A program made the translations under genes and the position numbers. Below are positions 24,781-37,447 of a stretch of 64,000 nucleotides of DNA, piece by piece. The notes under the pieces were generated by a model. It saw nothing but the letters and a program-made list of their open reading frames with translations. It did not search any database and was not told the DNA's origin. This DNA comes from Orthonyx spaldingii. Lineage: Eukaryota > Chordata > Aves > Passeriformes > Orthonychidae. Each line of letters begins with the position of its first letter. The stretch's first letter is position 1. The DNA is taken from NCBI GenBank assembly GCA_013397795.1, contig VZTJ01003853.1:582384-646383 (forward strand), given 5' to 3'.

Positions 24781-26310
24781 CTTGTTGCTTGTTAACTTTA
24801 TGGCTTTATATGTAGTTTAGATATGCTTTCAACGTGAAGTGACCAAAGCTATTATACTATAGTTTTGCATCAGTTTTTTTTTATTTCTGTCAAGGTTGTT
24901 TCAGTAAATTCTTACTAATGAATTTTCTTCAGTCACCTGCTGTAACAAATGGTCTAATATTACTTTCACATCTGTTCAGTTATTAGGTTAACTTGCAATG
25001 CCGAGCATTAACTCTTTCATCCTTTTCCTAAGTTAATGTTCATAATTTATGCTAGGAACTTTATGATAGTACTTTCAACATAAAATCTAAATAAAGCTGT
25101 TCTCAACATCTAATATAGTAATTTTTGTGTTAGGACTGTGCAGTTATGTAAGTCAATAGAGCTAAAGGAATGGAATGAGTTGTAAATATAATTATCTTAA
25201 TTGTCATATACTTAAGCAGAAATTGAATGGGAATAAATATAATGAAAAATTATTAAAAGCTAAATATAATACTTTTTCCTACCTGCAGTATAATTCCTTG
25301 TTTCAAAATTAAGTTTATTACATTTATATTACTATAAATTATAAATTATTATTATACATTAGAGTAATATAATAAGCAAGATTCTGGTCCTAATTCAGGT
25401 ACTGATATCCTTTAGGTTTAGGTTAAAACAACTAAGTTTGCTACTTCAACTTGAATTTTTACTGCATGAAAAAAATTTATTTACACATGGATAATTTTCA
25501 TTTTAATAAACTCTTGAAACACACAAAATAGACATCTAAATTGTTCTTTTGAACACTTTGTTTAACAGTTCTCTTTACATATAAATTATGTTGAATGTTT
25601 GTTCTGTCAATTTGTTTATTAAAAACCTTAGCAATACCAGGGAAGTTTGAATTTTGAATCATTATTTAGGTATGTAGACAAGAGAGTTCTCTCTACCTTT
25701 TTCTTGAAGACACCTCTTCTGCGCTTTTCCAGTACTTTTTTCTGCTATGTTGACTGCCAATTCACTCTACTCATTTTCACAGGGTATATTTGCTTGGAGA
25801 CTAAAAGGAAACCACAGTTTGCTAATTCTCTAAAAAGTGTGTCCTGGGCAGCCCTAATGCCTTTCCACTAATTGTCCCTTTCTTCTGATTAAGACTTTGA
25901 TGCATAAGACAAACATCCCTGTTTAAGAACTTAAAAATGTTGTCCATCATTAAAAGACAGATGGATGTACCTATTTGAGCAGCAGGACAATTGATCCATG
26001 CTTTTTCACTGTCACACAGACAAACCCTAACCCTGAGTTGCACAGACTTTAAGACTCGGATTTCCAAGTTTTGCAGGCAGTTAATTCTATTTTCTTGTGC
26101 TCAGGCATTGAAGTAGGATCTTTATTTCCATATTTACAGAAGATCACTTAACACTGTACACAAACAGGACTACTTACATATGTTAACAGCAAATTCAGTA
26201 AATTAAAAAGTAGATTAGAAACTAAGCTTATTTCTTTTGCATTTCAACACTGTCCAGGGCTGTCCCATTTTATGCCCTTGTCCTAAGGCACTTCTCAAAT
26301 TAGCTCTGAT
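24781..26310. other. Unique, very AT-rich noncoding sequence
   Basis: No gene or repeat recognised. The 25300-25375 part is nearly pure A/T. Confidence 0.5.
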
Positions 26311-26663
26311 CTAAGTGACTCTGATGCCGCTTCTGTTGCAGTCACCTAGAAGTAGAATGTGCTCCTGCCAAATAGTTCTTGAAATCCCACTAAAAGCATA
26401 GGATTTTAGGTGTTCAGGGGGAGGAATGACTGACTCTCTGACAGATCTTTGAGAAATCAAAGAAAAAACTGAAAGGCTTCCTGGGTAATTCGCTGAATAT
26501 ACATTCTGTTTATCTGTGAAATCCCCATTCAATAAGTCAGCTCCAAACATGAGTCAAAGTTGCCTGGTAATCGTTTGCACAAGCTCTTCAATTTCATTTG
26601 TACTAAAATTAGGTTCCTCAGTAGTTCTAGAGACGCCATTTGTCCTTGAAGTTTATCAGCATC
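26311..26663 (-). pseudogene. Candidate broken coding exon of unknown identity
   Basis: On the minus strand an acceptor-like site (pyrimidine-rich TTTATCTCTTCTTTCAAAG) ends at 26664. The following sequence opens in one frame with DADKLQGQMASLE. A neighbouring frame then continues with a hydrophilic, helix-like TTEEPNFSTNEIEELVQ segment, reaches a TGA (26556-26554), and stays open for about 80 more codons to the stop near 26311. A frameshift near 26628 plus one in-frame stop would join these into a single segment of roughly 120 codons. A possible donor (CTAG/GTGACT) lies near 26346. Upstream sequence is AT-rich and intron-like. I recognise no family. It may be a decayed exon, a real exon carrying sequence errors, or chance. 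Confidence 0.25.
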
Positions 26664-26732
26664 CTTTGAAAGAAGAGATAAATAAAAAAGCTTAGATTTC
26701 AGCAGTGATTTAAAAAATAATGACTGCAACAT

Positions 26733-29101
26733 ACGTTTCTAATGTAAAGCAATTTTTTAGTAAATAGAGATTTAATAAATAGAATAAAACTTATTTGAAA
26801 ATTATTAGGAATAACAGCATTTATATAACACATATTTAATCTGATTACCCTTTAAAAAAATACTTTTAATTGTCTTCTTTCCAGAATTCTGTAGTTTATA
26901 ACTATAAGCTGAAGATCAGTGTAGAGCTCTTGTGTAATGTCCATAGATAAGCATAATAGTCTCTACCAAGGATAGAATTTGTTTACACAGGAGTTGTCAA
27001 TTAATTCGGAGAAAAACCTGGCTCAGTAAAAGCTGTTTGTGCAAACTTTGTGAAAACTCTGCTAGACATATTAATAGTCTTAACATTGCTGCATGGCTTA
27101 GCACCTTCATTATGAAAATAGCTTATTTCTGAGCTCAGGTCTCTCCTGGCTTTCATTCTGATATTCCCTTCGTGATGATATCTGTCACCTATAGAAGGTA
27201 GTGTCTGTATGCATGTCTAATGGAAGAGCTATCTGTTTAGGCTGGTACATTTTTGACATCTCTCTTCTTGTTCTCCAGTATTAGTGCTTTAATCTGTAGG
27301 AAAGAATTTCACGCTTTTTTTGTCCTTCCTACACTTATCTATTCATGTGATTTACTTCCAGCACAGATACAGTCATTTTACTTTCTAAGTGAGAGTTTGC
27401 TGCTTCATCAAATGACTCTGGTGACAGTGACAAGAGCATCAAACTTCCTCTCACTGTAAATTAGTCATCACTATTTACAATAATTTCCACACAAAAAATA
27501 TATGAGAAATCATGAATAATTAATGACTGATGCGACAAAACCCTTTATACATGCATCTCGAATCAGGTCATATCTGTAAAACTAGCACTGGCAAAAAATT
27601 ACATTATTATAAAATTACTGAAAAAGCAAAACTCAAACATCTTATGTTTTCAGAATTATTCTCTATTTCCTAATTACCAAATGAGTGTGTATAAGTGCAT
27701 ATTTGTGTATGCATGTTTGTATGTCCTCCTTCTAGATAATTTTTAACCCTTTAGTGTAATGGTTTTATAGGAATCTGAGAGGTAATTAAAATTATTAGAA
27801 GTTCACAATTGTAGTAGACTAGATATGTAAGAAATCCGTTTGATAGAAGTGCTACAGGCTATGCTGACTCTTTATAAATCACAAAAAAACTTGGCAGAGC
27901 ATTCTTGTGGATGTTCCAATCACAGGAGTAGTGTCACTACTACTTAACCACTGCAGAAACTGTTGTTCATTAAAAAAGCCTTGCAGAAATATTTTAGCCA
28001 GATTTTTTTCACAGAAACAAGGACTGCAGGATTAAACATTAGAGCCAAGAAGGCGTGATATGTAATAGTAATCAGAAAGAATTTGCAGTGAAAAGAGATA
28101 CTAGTCTTGGGTAGAATCTTAAACTTAACAAAACATAGTGAAAACTTGCATTTTTCTTGATACTTCATCCCAAATGAAATAATTTGAAATATATTTTGCA
28201 TTACACACTTTAATAAGGCCAAGCTGGTATCAAAAAAACTATATATTTAGAATCCCTGGACTGTTAAAATAAATCAGAGTGATGGAAAAAATGAAACACT
28301 GAAGGAAGTGTGCTTGCCTTTTGAGGGGTTGAACATTCAAGTTTTCAGTTTAAAATTCAAAGTCAGATTTGGGTAGAGTTTTTTGTTTAGGGTGAGTCTT
28401 TTTTTTCAGGTGAAAAAGGAATACTTCAAGTTTCAGGATACTTACTACAGAATAAAATATCTCTGTTATGAAGAATTGTATTCTGAACAGGAATAATGTA
28501 AAAAACTGAAGTTAGAAGAATTTTTTTTTTAAATACGCATGAAGTTATCTAAAAACTAAATGAAATGTAGAAAGTAATTTTATTTCATTCTAGGCCTTAC
28601 ATATTTTTAGCTTTCTAGCATAAACTTTTATTGAGGTACCTCTATGTGAAACTCTAAACACTTATCATTCTACCCGGGAAAATTAGAATGTACCTTTATC
28701 CTGTATTCAAATTGTGTCCTCCTAATTCTTGTTCTGAAGGTTGTATTTCATTTGTCTTGAAAGCAAGAGAGAAAGGAAGAAAGCATGGAAAGTAACTAGT
28801 CCATAATAAAATTTAAATTTATATTATTACATTATTTATGATTTGAATTGTGCAAGATGTATCTTTGAAATATTTGATTTTAGCAACACAATATTCAGTG
28901 GCATGCAGTTTGGAGACGTCTAATTAAACCATCAGATAGTGTTTGAAAACAGAAGGAATAACTCTGAGAGAAGCATCTGTAAAATGCTGTATGCTAATGT
29001 AAACCATCCTGCCTGTTGTAATGACCTCAGTTTGCACTCTTTCTGAGTTTCCAGTTGTTCATAAATAAGAATTTTTTTAAACAAAACAGCAGAGTTTATG
29101 T
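26733..29101. other. Unique AT-rich noncoding sequence
   Basis: No repeat or gene recognised. It is dominated by A/T runs and short open frames without splice context. Confidence 0.5.
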
Positions 29102-30230
29102 CATAGAACCATAGAAACATAGACTGCTTTGAGTTGGAAGGGACCTTAAATATAATCTAGTTCTGACTCCCCTGAGATGGGCAGGGGCACCTCCCACTAG
29201 GCCAGGTTACTCAGAACTCCATCCAGCCTGGCCGTGAACACTTCCAGGGGTGTGGTATCCACAGCTTCTCTGGGCAACCTGTACCAGTGCTGCACCAGCC
29301 TCACAGCAAAGAACTTTCTCCCAGTACCTGACTAAACCTACTCTCAGTTTGAAGCCATTCCTCCTTGTCTTGTCACTATAGGGTCTTGTGAATGGTGTCT
29401 CCCCATCTTCCTTCTAGACTCCCTTCAGATACTGGAAGGTCACCCCAAAGCCTTCTCTTTGCCAAGCTGAACAAACCCAATTATCTCAGTCTTTTCTCAC
29501 AAGAGTTATGTTCCATCCCTATTATTATTCTTGTGGCCTCCTCTGGACTTGCTCCAACAGGTCCGTGTTCTTCCTGTGCTCACTGACAGGTTGGTAGTTC
29601 CAGAGTCCTCCTTTCTACCGTTTTGAAAGATGGGCACAATGTTTCCCCTTTTCCAGTCATGCAAGACTTCACTTGACTGCCATGACTTTTCAAATATCCT
29701 AGAGAGAGGCTTGGCACCTACATCAGCCATTTCAGTCAGGGCTCTGGGCTAAGTCTCACGAGGTCCCNGGATACGTCTCACGAGGTCCCATTGACTTATG
29801 TACCTTCAGGTTCCTCAGGTAGTCGTGAACTTGATCTTTACTTACAGTGGGAGGAACTTTGCTTCCCCAGACCCCATCCACTTGAGAAGTGTAGGAAGAG
29901 AAGTTATCACTGAAGTCCAAGACAAAAATATTGTTGGGCCTCAGCCTTCTCCTCATCCTTGTTACCAGTTTCATAGTCTTGTTTAAAGGGCCATTACTCC
30001 TTCTTTGCCCTTCCTTTTCTGGTTAACATACCCATAGAAGCCGTTCTTGGTATTCTTTCTGTTCCTTGCCAAGTTCAGCTCCAGCTTTGCCCTGGCCTTC
30101 CTGACCCCATGCTAAATAATCATCCTTCTCTATACTCTTCCCAGGTCACCTGTCCTAGCTTCAACTGTGTGTGCATTTCCTTCTTTCCCTTTAGTTTGAC
30201 CAGTAAATCTCAACTCAGACATGCCATTTC
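29102..30230 (-). mobile_element. Internally deleted CR1 LINE with ORF2 remnants
   Basis: The 3' end on the minus strand is the 'atagaaccatagaaacatag' repeat at 29103-29122, followed by the standard 'ttggaagggacctt' and 'ggccaggttac...ccatccagcctggcc' blocks up to about 29585. Beyond that, minus-strand translation gives diverged CR1 ORF2 text: IFEKSWQSSEVLHDWKRGNI (about 29700-29630) and, further upstream, GSKVPPTVSKDQVHDYLRNL with VHKSMGP (about 29870-29780), and near 30060-30010 the 'aagaacggcttctatgggtatgttaacc' block. These belong to the region before and at the start of the reverse transcriptase domain. The rest of the RT domain, normally many hundreds of bases, is missing between about 29605 and 29585. 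Frameshifts and stops make it inactive. Its 5' boundary is approximate. Confidence 0.85.
29747..29789. repeat. 21-bp direct duplication split by a single N
   Basis: Two 21-base units (29747-29767 and 29769-29789) match at 19 of 21 positions and share GTCTCACGAGGTCCC; one N (29768) separates them. The extra unit interrupts the CR1 ORF2 text. It looks like an assembly or consensus join rather than a biological duplication. Confidence 0.85.
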
Positions 30231-30397
30231 TGTTGGCACAATAGGAACTGTAATATCCTTTTTCTCAAAGTACAACACCGCATACAATAGAACCACACAG
30301 AGGATACAGGCTTTGGGAAGGAGCATGACTCTGCAGGAACCACAGAGGGAGGATGCAGGAAAGACCCATTGCTTGCCCTCAGCCTAAAAGTAACTTC

Positions 30398-30416
30398 TTT
30401 TTTTTTTTTTTTTTTT
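30398..30416. repeat. Poly-T tract (T19)
   Basis: Uninterrupted homopolymer. Upstream sequence (30240-30390) is moderately GC-rich, but no retrocopied gene was recognised on the minus strand. Confidence 0.9.
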
Positions 30417-32001
30417 CCCTTCTCTGTTGTACATCTACCACTACTTCATCTGCTAAAACTGGAAAGTATACCAAGTCTGTGAGGATATTTATGCTTATGA
30501 CCAGACCTATTTGCTTACAGGAGGTTTGACATTTACCCAGACTTCAACTGACCAAAAAAAAGTCTGATTTCATGTGAGTTTATGTGCTCATTATTAATTT
30601 AAGTTTCACATTTTTAATTACGCTAAATATTATTTTGCTATTTATTTATATGAACCTTTTCTATAAAAAGTAGTAGTTGACATATATGGGAGAATAGTAA
30701 AAATGTTTCTAAAAATTCACCTTTTGTAGGTCCTGTAAACCTGAAGGTATCATAATACACTACAGGGATACCACTGATGAGCTAGCATTGTGTGGCTGAT
30801 ATCCCACTATTTGTCACAAAATGTAGACCAAAAGTTTTAATCACAAAACTGCATAGAATTTCAAAGATATTGCAACATAATTTTTTATCAGAGTATTCAT
30901 TTCTGTAAGAAGTCTGGATTATCACTGAATGTAATGATTGGTTATACCTCTTTTTTATATAAAACTGAATTTGTTTACTCACACTATTGAGCTATTTTTT
31001 CCAAAACACACTTTTAAAAAGCAACAACTTCATGTCAAATCATTTTATGTTATTTGAGTGTTTCTAGAAATATTTTCTTTTGGTCTGAAAGAAATGGAAA
31101 ATGGCTGGAAGACTCTAGTAACTTCTCTGTAAGTCAAGGTGTATTACAGAATTATTTGCTCCTTCATTTCCTTGAATTTCTATAGGCACTGTGACATGTT
31201 TTGGTACAGTGAGCTACTACATGCCACTACACAGTGACAATAAGTGGCTTTGATATCAAGGTATAAATTTAGTCTTTAGTAATCTTATAAGAAGCTTATT
31301 TCTATGACCTTATTGTGGTTGACTTCATTAGAAGATTTAGTGCCACTGTGAAGAAAAGGTATCAAGGAGGAAAGATATCTCACAATAATTGTGTTCAGTT
31401 TATTTGGTTCAGTTTTCTTTATTGAAAGAAATAAAAAGGCAAATGTTGCTGCTACAATAATGTGTTGTACAAAATCCTTTTTAAAAAGAATTTGAAAAGG
31501 AAAAATACCTGGTAATATTAAGATATATATAGGATACATTTGTAAAAATGCAGCCCACCCTGGCTTTATTTGCCAGAAGAGAAATATTGACCTTGGCAAT
31601 GCTCACATTCAATATTATTGAAGCATGTTTAAAGTGATCTATTAATTACTCAGACTTTAGTGATATCATGATTTTGAAGAAGACTGTGGCTTGTCATACT
31701 CAGAAGGCACCTTTCTAACCACTGTTGGAATGATTTCCTTTGAAAATTAGTTACTACATTATTTTAATTCAATTATATAGTCTATACTTTTAGCTATTCA
31801 AACAAAAAGGTGACTTTCGGCCTTCTCAAAGCTTTCACCTATGAATACCATATATTGAAAACTCATGATGTGAAAAAGTTGTCAGTAGATGCTGTAGTGC
31901 ATTTGTCAGTGTAAAAGAAGAAAAATGGTTCCTCTAAGGAGAAAAATATAGCCAGTTGTAGTATATTTACAATCTTTCTGAAGAGTGTGCTTACTCATAT
32001 T

Positions 32002-32091
32002 ACCATGAAAATAGTATGTTTTATCAGATAACTGATGGATAGTACTTTACCATGAAAATAGTACAGTTTATCAGATAACTGATGAATAGTC
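32002..32091. repeat. Imperfect tandem duplication, period 47 bp
   Basis: Two units start at 32002 and 32049. Both contain ACCATGAAAATAGTA and TTATCAGATAACTGATG, with a few substitutions between them. Divergence suggests a moderately old local duplication. Confidence 0.85.
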
Positions 32092-33324
32092 ATAATGTAT
32101 CCCTAGGAATTTATTTTTCTAAGTCTCTGAATTTTTCTGGTAAAGCCCTGAGTAATTCTTAATTTTCATCTTTAACCTTGCTTTGGGTGAATATTCAGTT
32201 GCTTCTTTATCACATTTCTTATGAATAAAAATATCTGAATTTATTTTGTTGCAAGATCACTGGAAGTAGAGAATATCCTGCATACCAGTGTTGAGAGGTC
32301 ACAGCCAGGTTGAGGGCTGCTTGCCTTTAGCATTACTAAAGCTAGGCTGAAACAACTGTATGCAAGTGTTGAGGCCTGAATGAAAAATAAATAATAAAAC
32401 AAAAAGGAGCACAAATCCAGCCAGCTAAACAAACAAGAAAAAGACACTGAACTGGAATGACCTCAGGTAGGAAGGAAATGAGTTCAATTCTCAACGTCAC
32501 TGGTGGTAATTTGGTGCAAGAGTGATGTCATTGAGAAAAGCTGCAAAGAGGCCTGAAAATTATCTAGCAGACTGAGACGTACTTTCTTAGAGTGGCTGAT
32601 CTCTTGTAGATCATTAAGGCCTCTCAGGAAAGCTGCTTAATGTTATAAATTGATTCTCTTAAGAAACTGTGAGGACAGAAGACACACTTGAAGAGAGTTA
32701 AGAATTAAACAAAGAGGCAATTGAGGGATTTGTGATCATGTTTTCAGCAGCAGTTTTAGTCCCTATTTACTAGCTCCTTGCTGTGCTGGGAGTACACGTT
32801 GGGGATGCAACAGATTTCGATTTGGGGTTTTTTTGGTTCATTTGACTTTTTTTTTCTTTCCGTACTCTTAGCTGTCTGATGCCAGTTGGAACAGGTTGTT
32901 CAAATAGAAACCATATTAAAAATACTTTCAACAGACTGTTAAGAATTTGAGGGGTTTTGTCTGGGCAGCAGTGAATAATCAGAGCATTGGCTATTTCTAG
33001 TCTGCCTCAGCTCCATAGTTCTGTGCTCTTTAGTGGCTGCTGTAACTATCTAAGGGTTTACCATAAGAGTTCTCACTTGAATAATGCGATAAGAGCCCTG
33101 AATATAGGAGATGTTTATGCAAAGGGCAAGCCTCACGCAGCAGGAAATCCCAGTTATCCCTTTAGCCTGTGCTCTCAGCCAGCCACATCTCTGCCAAAGC
33201 ATACCATAGGAAAAGGACGTACCCTTACACAGTTACAAGTGCTTCATGACTAGTGTGGGGCACTTCCAGCACTACTCTCCTGTGTCCCCTCAGGGATATA
33301 CTTATTAGACAGTTTTAGAATTAC

Positions 33325-33415
33325 CTTTTCCAATGGCCTTTCTGTGGGATCCTTTCGGAGCCTATATGCCTCGTCCATCTCCAAGAAATAAGATGAGATT
33401 TCGCTTTTTGAAGTC
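33325..33415 (-). CDS. Candidate 91-nt coding exon, unknown product
   Basis: On the minus strand, an AG at 33417-33416 precedes G plus thirty open codons encoding a hydrophilic peptide with SYFLEMDEAYRLRKDPTER, ending GAAAAG directly before GTAATT at 33324. The segment keeps CpGs in codons such as GACGAG and CTCCGA although its neighbourhood lacks CpG. Against it: the upstream polypyrimidine tract is weak, and the open frame simply continues on both sides, so the splice sites may be fortuitous. If real, it would start in phase 2 and end in phase 0, compatible with the next downstream candidate at 26663 but not directly with 37448. No family recognised. Confidence 0.2.
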
Positions 33416-33471
33416 CTACAGGTATCGCTTCTAGTGCCTTGCAGTGCAATTGACAGTGGTAATAGTTGCAA

Positions 33472-36400
33472 GTGTGGATCTTTTTTATTTTTCTAGAGTA
33501 TTGCGAAGTATTAAAAAATTGGAAATGGTTTGTATTAACTGTGACTCTCTTGAGCTCATAAAGGTTTTGCTGAACATAGTGTATTAGAAAAACAGGTATT
33601 GTTTATTTGTAAAAGAAAATATTATGAACAAGTGGTCATGGAAGTGTATGAAACTGCATTTTTCTAGTAAATTATAACTTCGAATATTTTTGGCACTCCA
33701 AGTTGGGGGAAAAGGTAGATTAACATTTATGTCAGTCTTTTTATGAAAATACTAATTCTAAGTATTCTCAGTACTTGTTATAAGATAGCATATTTAATAT
33801 GACACACTGATACAGAATATCAAACCTGAATGAATATTTATAGTCGTAAGGCTTTTGCCAGAAAATCATATTTGTTAATTATTTTTGTGTTAAACAATTT
33901 TGAAAGTAAGTATAACAAATGAGAAAAAGACACAGATTGTATATTTTCCTAAACTATTGTTTAAAAATAGCAGCAGCAATGTTTTATTTCTATTATTTGT
34001 TACATTATTTTTGGCAATTGAACCAATATTTTTTCTTCAACTTCCTTACATTTATTTATAATAGATTCATGTACATTTTCAAGTAAAACATTCTTAATAT
34101 CCTCCCATTTGTATGTAATTCATTGAAGAGCATACTACACATCATCTTAATAATAACTTTTTAGTTTTAATGAATGCAACATTCAAATTTATTTGCACAC
34201 ATGTAAAATACAAAATGCCTCAGAGGATGAATGCTTTATGTAGGATTGCTGATAGCAAACACTGTACAGGTGAATAGTGTTAAACAGAACTGTCTAAGTA
34301 CCACTCTCAGTATTTTCTTTTGGAAAAGTTAGGCTGTTCATACAGAGGGGGATAGGTTTATGATAAAGAGAATAATAACAGTTAAAAAGATGAAATCTGT
34401 TCAAAATCAGATCATATAATTCAGTTGAGATTCCCTTAACACAATCTTATTGTCAGGGATTTTTTTACATAAAGTAAGCTGCTTATGTTTCTTTTATAAG
34501 TTTCTATTGTTATATGTGGTATGTGTGGGTGTGAGTGTGTGTGTATATCTTAATGCTTTAAAGGTAAAAAGAAAGATATTTCATGTAACATGCTAATATA
34601 GGATCTGATTATTTTCATTATTAATTTATGTACATATTGCACATTTTCTAATTTTTCAATCTAACAGTGAAAATATTCTTACAAGTTGCTAATAAAAATA
34701 AAAAAGCAAGGAACCTCTATTGAAAGTCCAGAGGTGTGAATGAATTTTTTTTACCATACAGTGTCACATGTTTGTTTTTCAGGAGCTTTTAAGAATTAGG
34801 ATGAGGTTGAAGATAATTTTATAAAAAAAGTGTCATAGTTGTATTACTAAATCTGACCCATATACTTTGCTAGCATTTAATTTAACTGTAAGTTTCTAAG
34901 AGGAGAAATAAAAATCCTTAATATATTTATATTGCCGTGTCACTGCCATGGCTCCATTCACACTGTAGGTTATATTTAGAAATCTACTACAAAATTTTAC
35001 AGTACTCAGTGCCTATGTAATTTAATAACCTTGTTTATGTCAATGACAGTTCTGCTCACATTACTCAACCATTTGATGTCAAGGGACTTTGATTTCTCAA
35101 ACTGTGTATCTGATAGTGCCGTCCATGAGTTCCATGCTGAATATTGTTCAGCAAACCATTTAAATTGTGAAGTTGGCCATAATTTTAAAATTTTTTGGTT
35201 ACATTTTGGGAAAACCTAGAAATTTCATTTTGTGATATATTCATAATCTATTGATTAAATAGACCGTTGTATTTTAATTTACATATTTCATTTCTGGGAG
35301 ATTCTATGATATATTGATGCCTCCTTACAACCAAATTATGAATGCCACCTTATAGCAAAACAAGGAATTGAGTTTCTTTGCTAATGAGGAAGTGCTTTCA
35401 GAAGGTGACAGAAGGCCCAGGCTGATGTAAGTTTTCCCAGAGTAGGGGAAATTATGCCTTGGAACAATGCAATTTTTCCTGGAAGAGCCAGAATACAATG
35501 TAGTCACTTAGAGCTGTTCTTCCTCTACCTGTCCCATCAGATAAAGCATAACTTAAAGCTTCAGCAAATTGTACTGAACAAAAAGAAGAAAGTAGACTAA
35601 AAGAGGTGGTAGATACACTTTACACCAGAAATGCAAGTATTCACAGCATTAGATGTAGAATCAGGGCCAGGAGAGGGTACTTCACAGAGAGGGGGCTCAG
35701 GAGACCACCAAAATATTTCACAATTTGCATAATTTCTTGCAGGCTGGAGGAGGAGGGTTGTTTAGTTTTGTAGGGAGGTATTCCCACTCTGCTCTCTGGA
35801 AGATGAACATTCTTCTACTCCAATACAAAAAAAAAGTCTACATCTTTGTTTTGTTTCCAGAGCACACAGATAAGTTCATCTCTTTTCCTTTTTGTTTCCC
35901 CTCTCCTTTTTTTTTTCCTTTCTTTTCAAAGCCTTGAGTTCTCTAAATTGAAGCACACCTTCCTTCCTGAAATACATTTACATTTACAGGAATCCTGGTT
36001 CCTGCTCCATTTACCTTTGCTCAGGAAAACAGCATTAGATGGGACTATAAAAACTAAGTCCTAATAACAGCACAATTATGCTTTAGAGCCTCCTGAAACC
36101 TCTGAAGAATGAATGGAGATAGAAGCTTTAGAAACTTTTTCGTGATCTCTGAATTCTGTCACATATGGATGATGAGGAACTGAAGAACCTATCAAAATTT
36201 CCTGCGCATAACTGAGATGTATGAATAAGAACATGTTATGTGACAGTCCTGCTAGACACTAAACACACCTCCCACTGACCTAATGACAGGTCCTCAGGAC
36301 CACTTGGAAGGTTTTTCAGAGTCATCAGGATCTGCCTGGGCTGTCTGGTTGGCCATTAAGTCTTTCTCCACTACATGTGAGTTTTTTCACCATTTGTGAA

Positions 36401-37447
36401 AAACAGTAATTATCTGCCAAGTAACACCTTTCTCTGGAGACAATTTTGTAGAGATGGTAAGCTCCAAAGTAAAATGGGGGTTACAGAGAAACTACACTGT
36501 CAATAATATGCATTAAACTGAATAATCAAATAATTAGTAAGTTTGCTGAATTATTGCAGTGTCAGAATTACATCTTTGTTTGGTTAGCTATGAAGATACA
36601 CTTCCTGAGACAGCAATCATGACACTTATACCTTCATGTGGAAAAGAGAGGTTCTTTGTTGGGTTATGTGAGTTTCTTTTGTTCTGCTCTCTTTCTGTTT
36701 TTCTTCTTTGGCTGCCATCTGGCATATTTCCCTGGACTAGAAGAACAGTCATGTGGCTGAAACTACTGCCAACACCACTTCTGCAGCCAGCTGCTCATGG
36801 CATTTGTACATAAGCAGGCAGATTCCCTTCTGCCAGATAATTGTATGCTACACCACTAAACTCTTGGGAACTGGGCTGGAAAGTGGAATATTTCTCTTAA
36901 ACAGCAGTTTTCAGGAATCCCTTCTCTAAGGGGATTTCTTAATTATGTCAAAGCTCTCTTAGTGCACAGAGTGCAATATTACAACTTTTTGTTATGGCAA
37001 GCTTGGTGATGAAATAGAAATAGCAAGCTGATTAAAGTTTGTTGTTTTACTGATTAGGGATTACAGTCCTAGCACACTGGAAATATATTGGTTGTATTTG
37101 ACCAGCCATTTAACATTTTCTGGGAAATAGAATATTTGAATACGTAAGTGTGAACTTTTCTAGTGAACACAATGGGTCACACATTTGATTTCATGTTCAG
37201 CTGTACATATTCTGTAATTCATAGAATGTCATGTTACCACTAAAGAAATGTTTTGAACCTTACACAGACTTATTATAGACAAATTAACATGCCAAAATAT
37301 TATCAGACCCAATTCAGACATTTGGTAATGTTGATTTGAAATCTTGGGAAAAGTGGCAAAATAGCAAGGCATGTTGCAAGCCGGATTAAGTAGCAATAGG
37401 AGAGCAGGTGCAAGTGAATCACACTTTTTGTGTTGCTGCAGACTTAC
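33472..37447. other. Unique AT-rich noncoding sequence
   Basis: It contains a short (TG)n-rich tract near 34519-34545 and a pyrimidine-rich tract at 35878-35929. The 36559-36813 plus-strand frame is hydrophobic and has no recognised family. No repeat family seen. Confidence 0.5.
35878..35929. repeat. Polypyrimidine tract
   Basis: Almost pure C/T on the plus strand, including a T12 run. It produces the hydrophobic open frames in this interval. Confidence 0.8.

Larger units (their letters stand above)
30231..33324. other. Unique AT-rich noncoding sequence
   Basis: It holds a T19 tract and a 47-bp imperfect tandem duplication, annotated separately. Otherwise no gene or repeat family recognised. 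Confidence 0.5.

Noticed and set aside
30100..30416. Possible processed retrocopy with poly-A tail on the minus strand (T19 at 30398-30416)
   Set aside because: Sequence on the far side is CR1 and unassigned DNA, with no spliced-gene text or flanking duplication.
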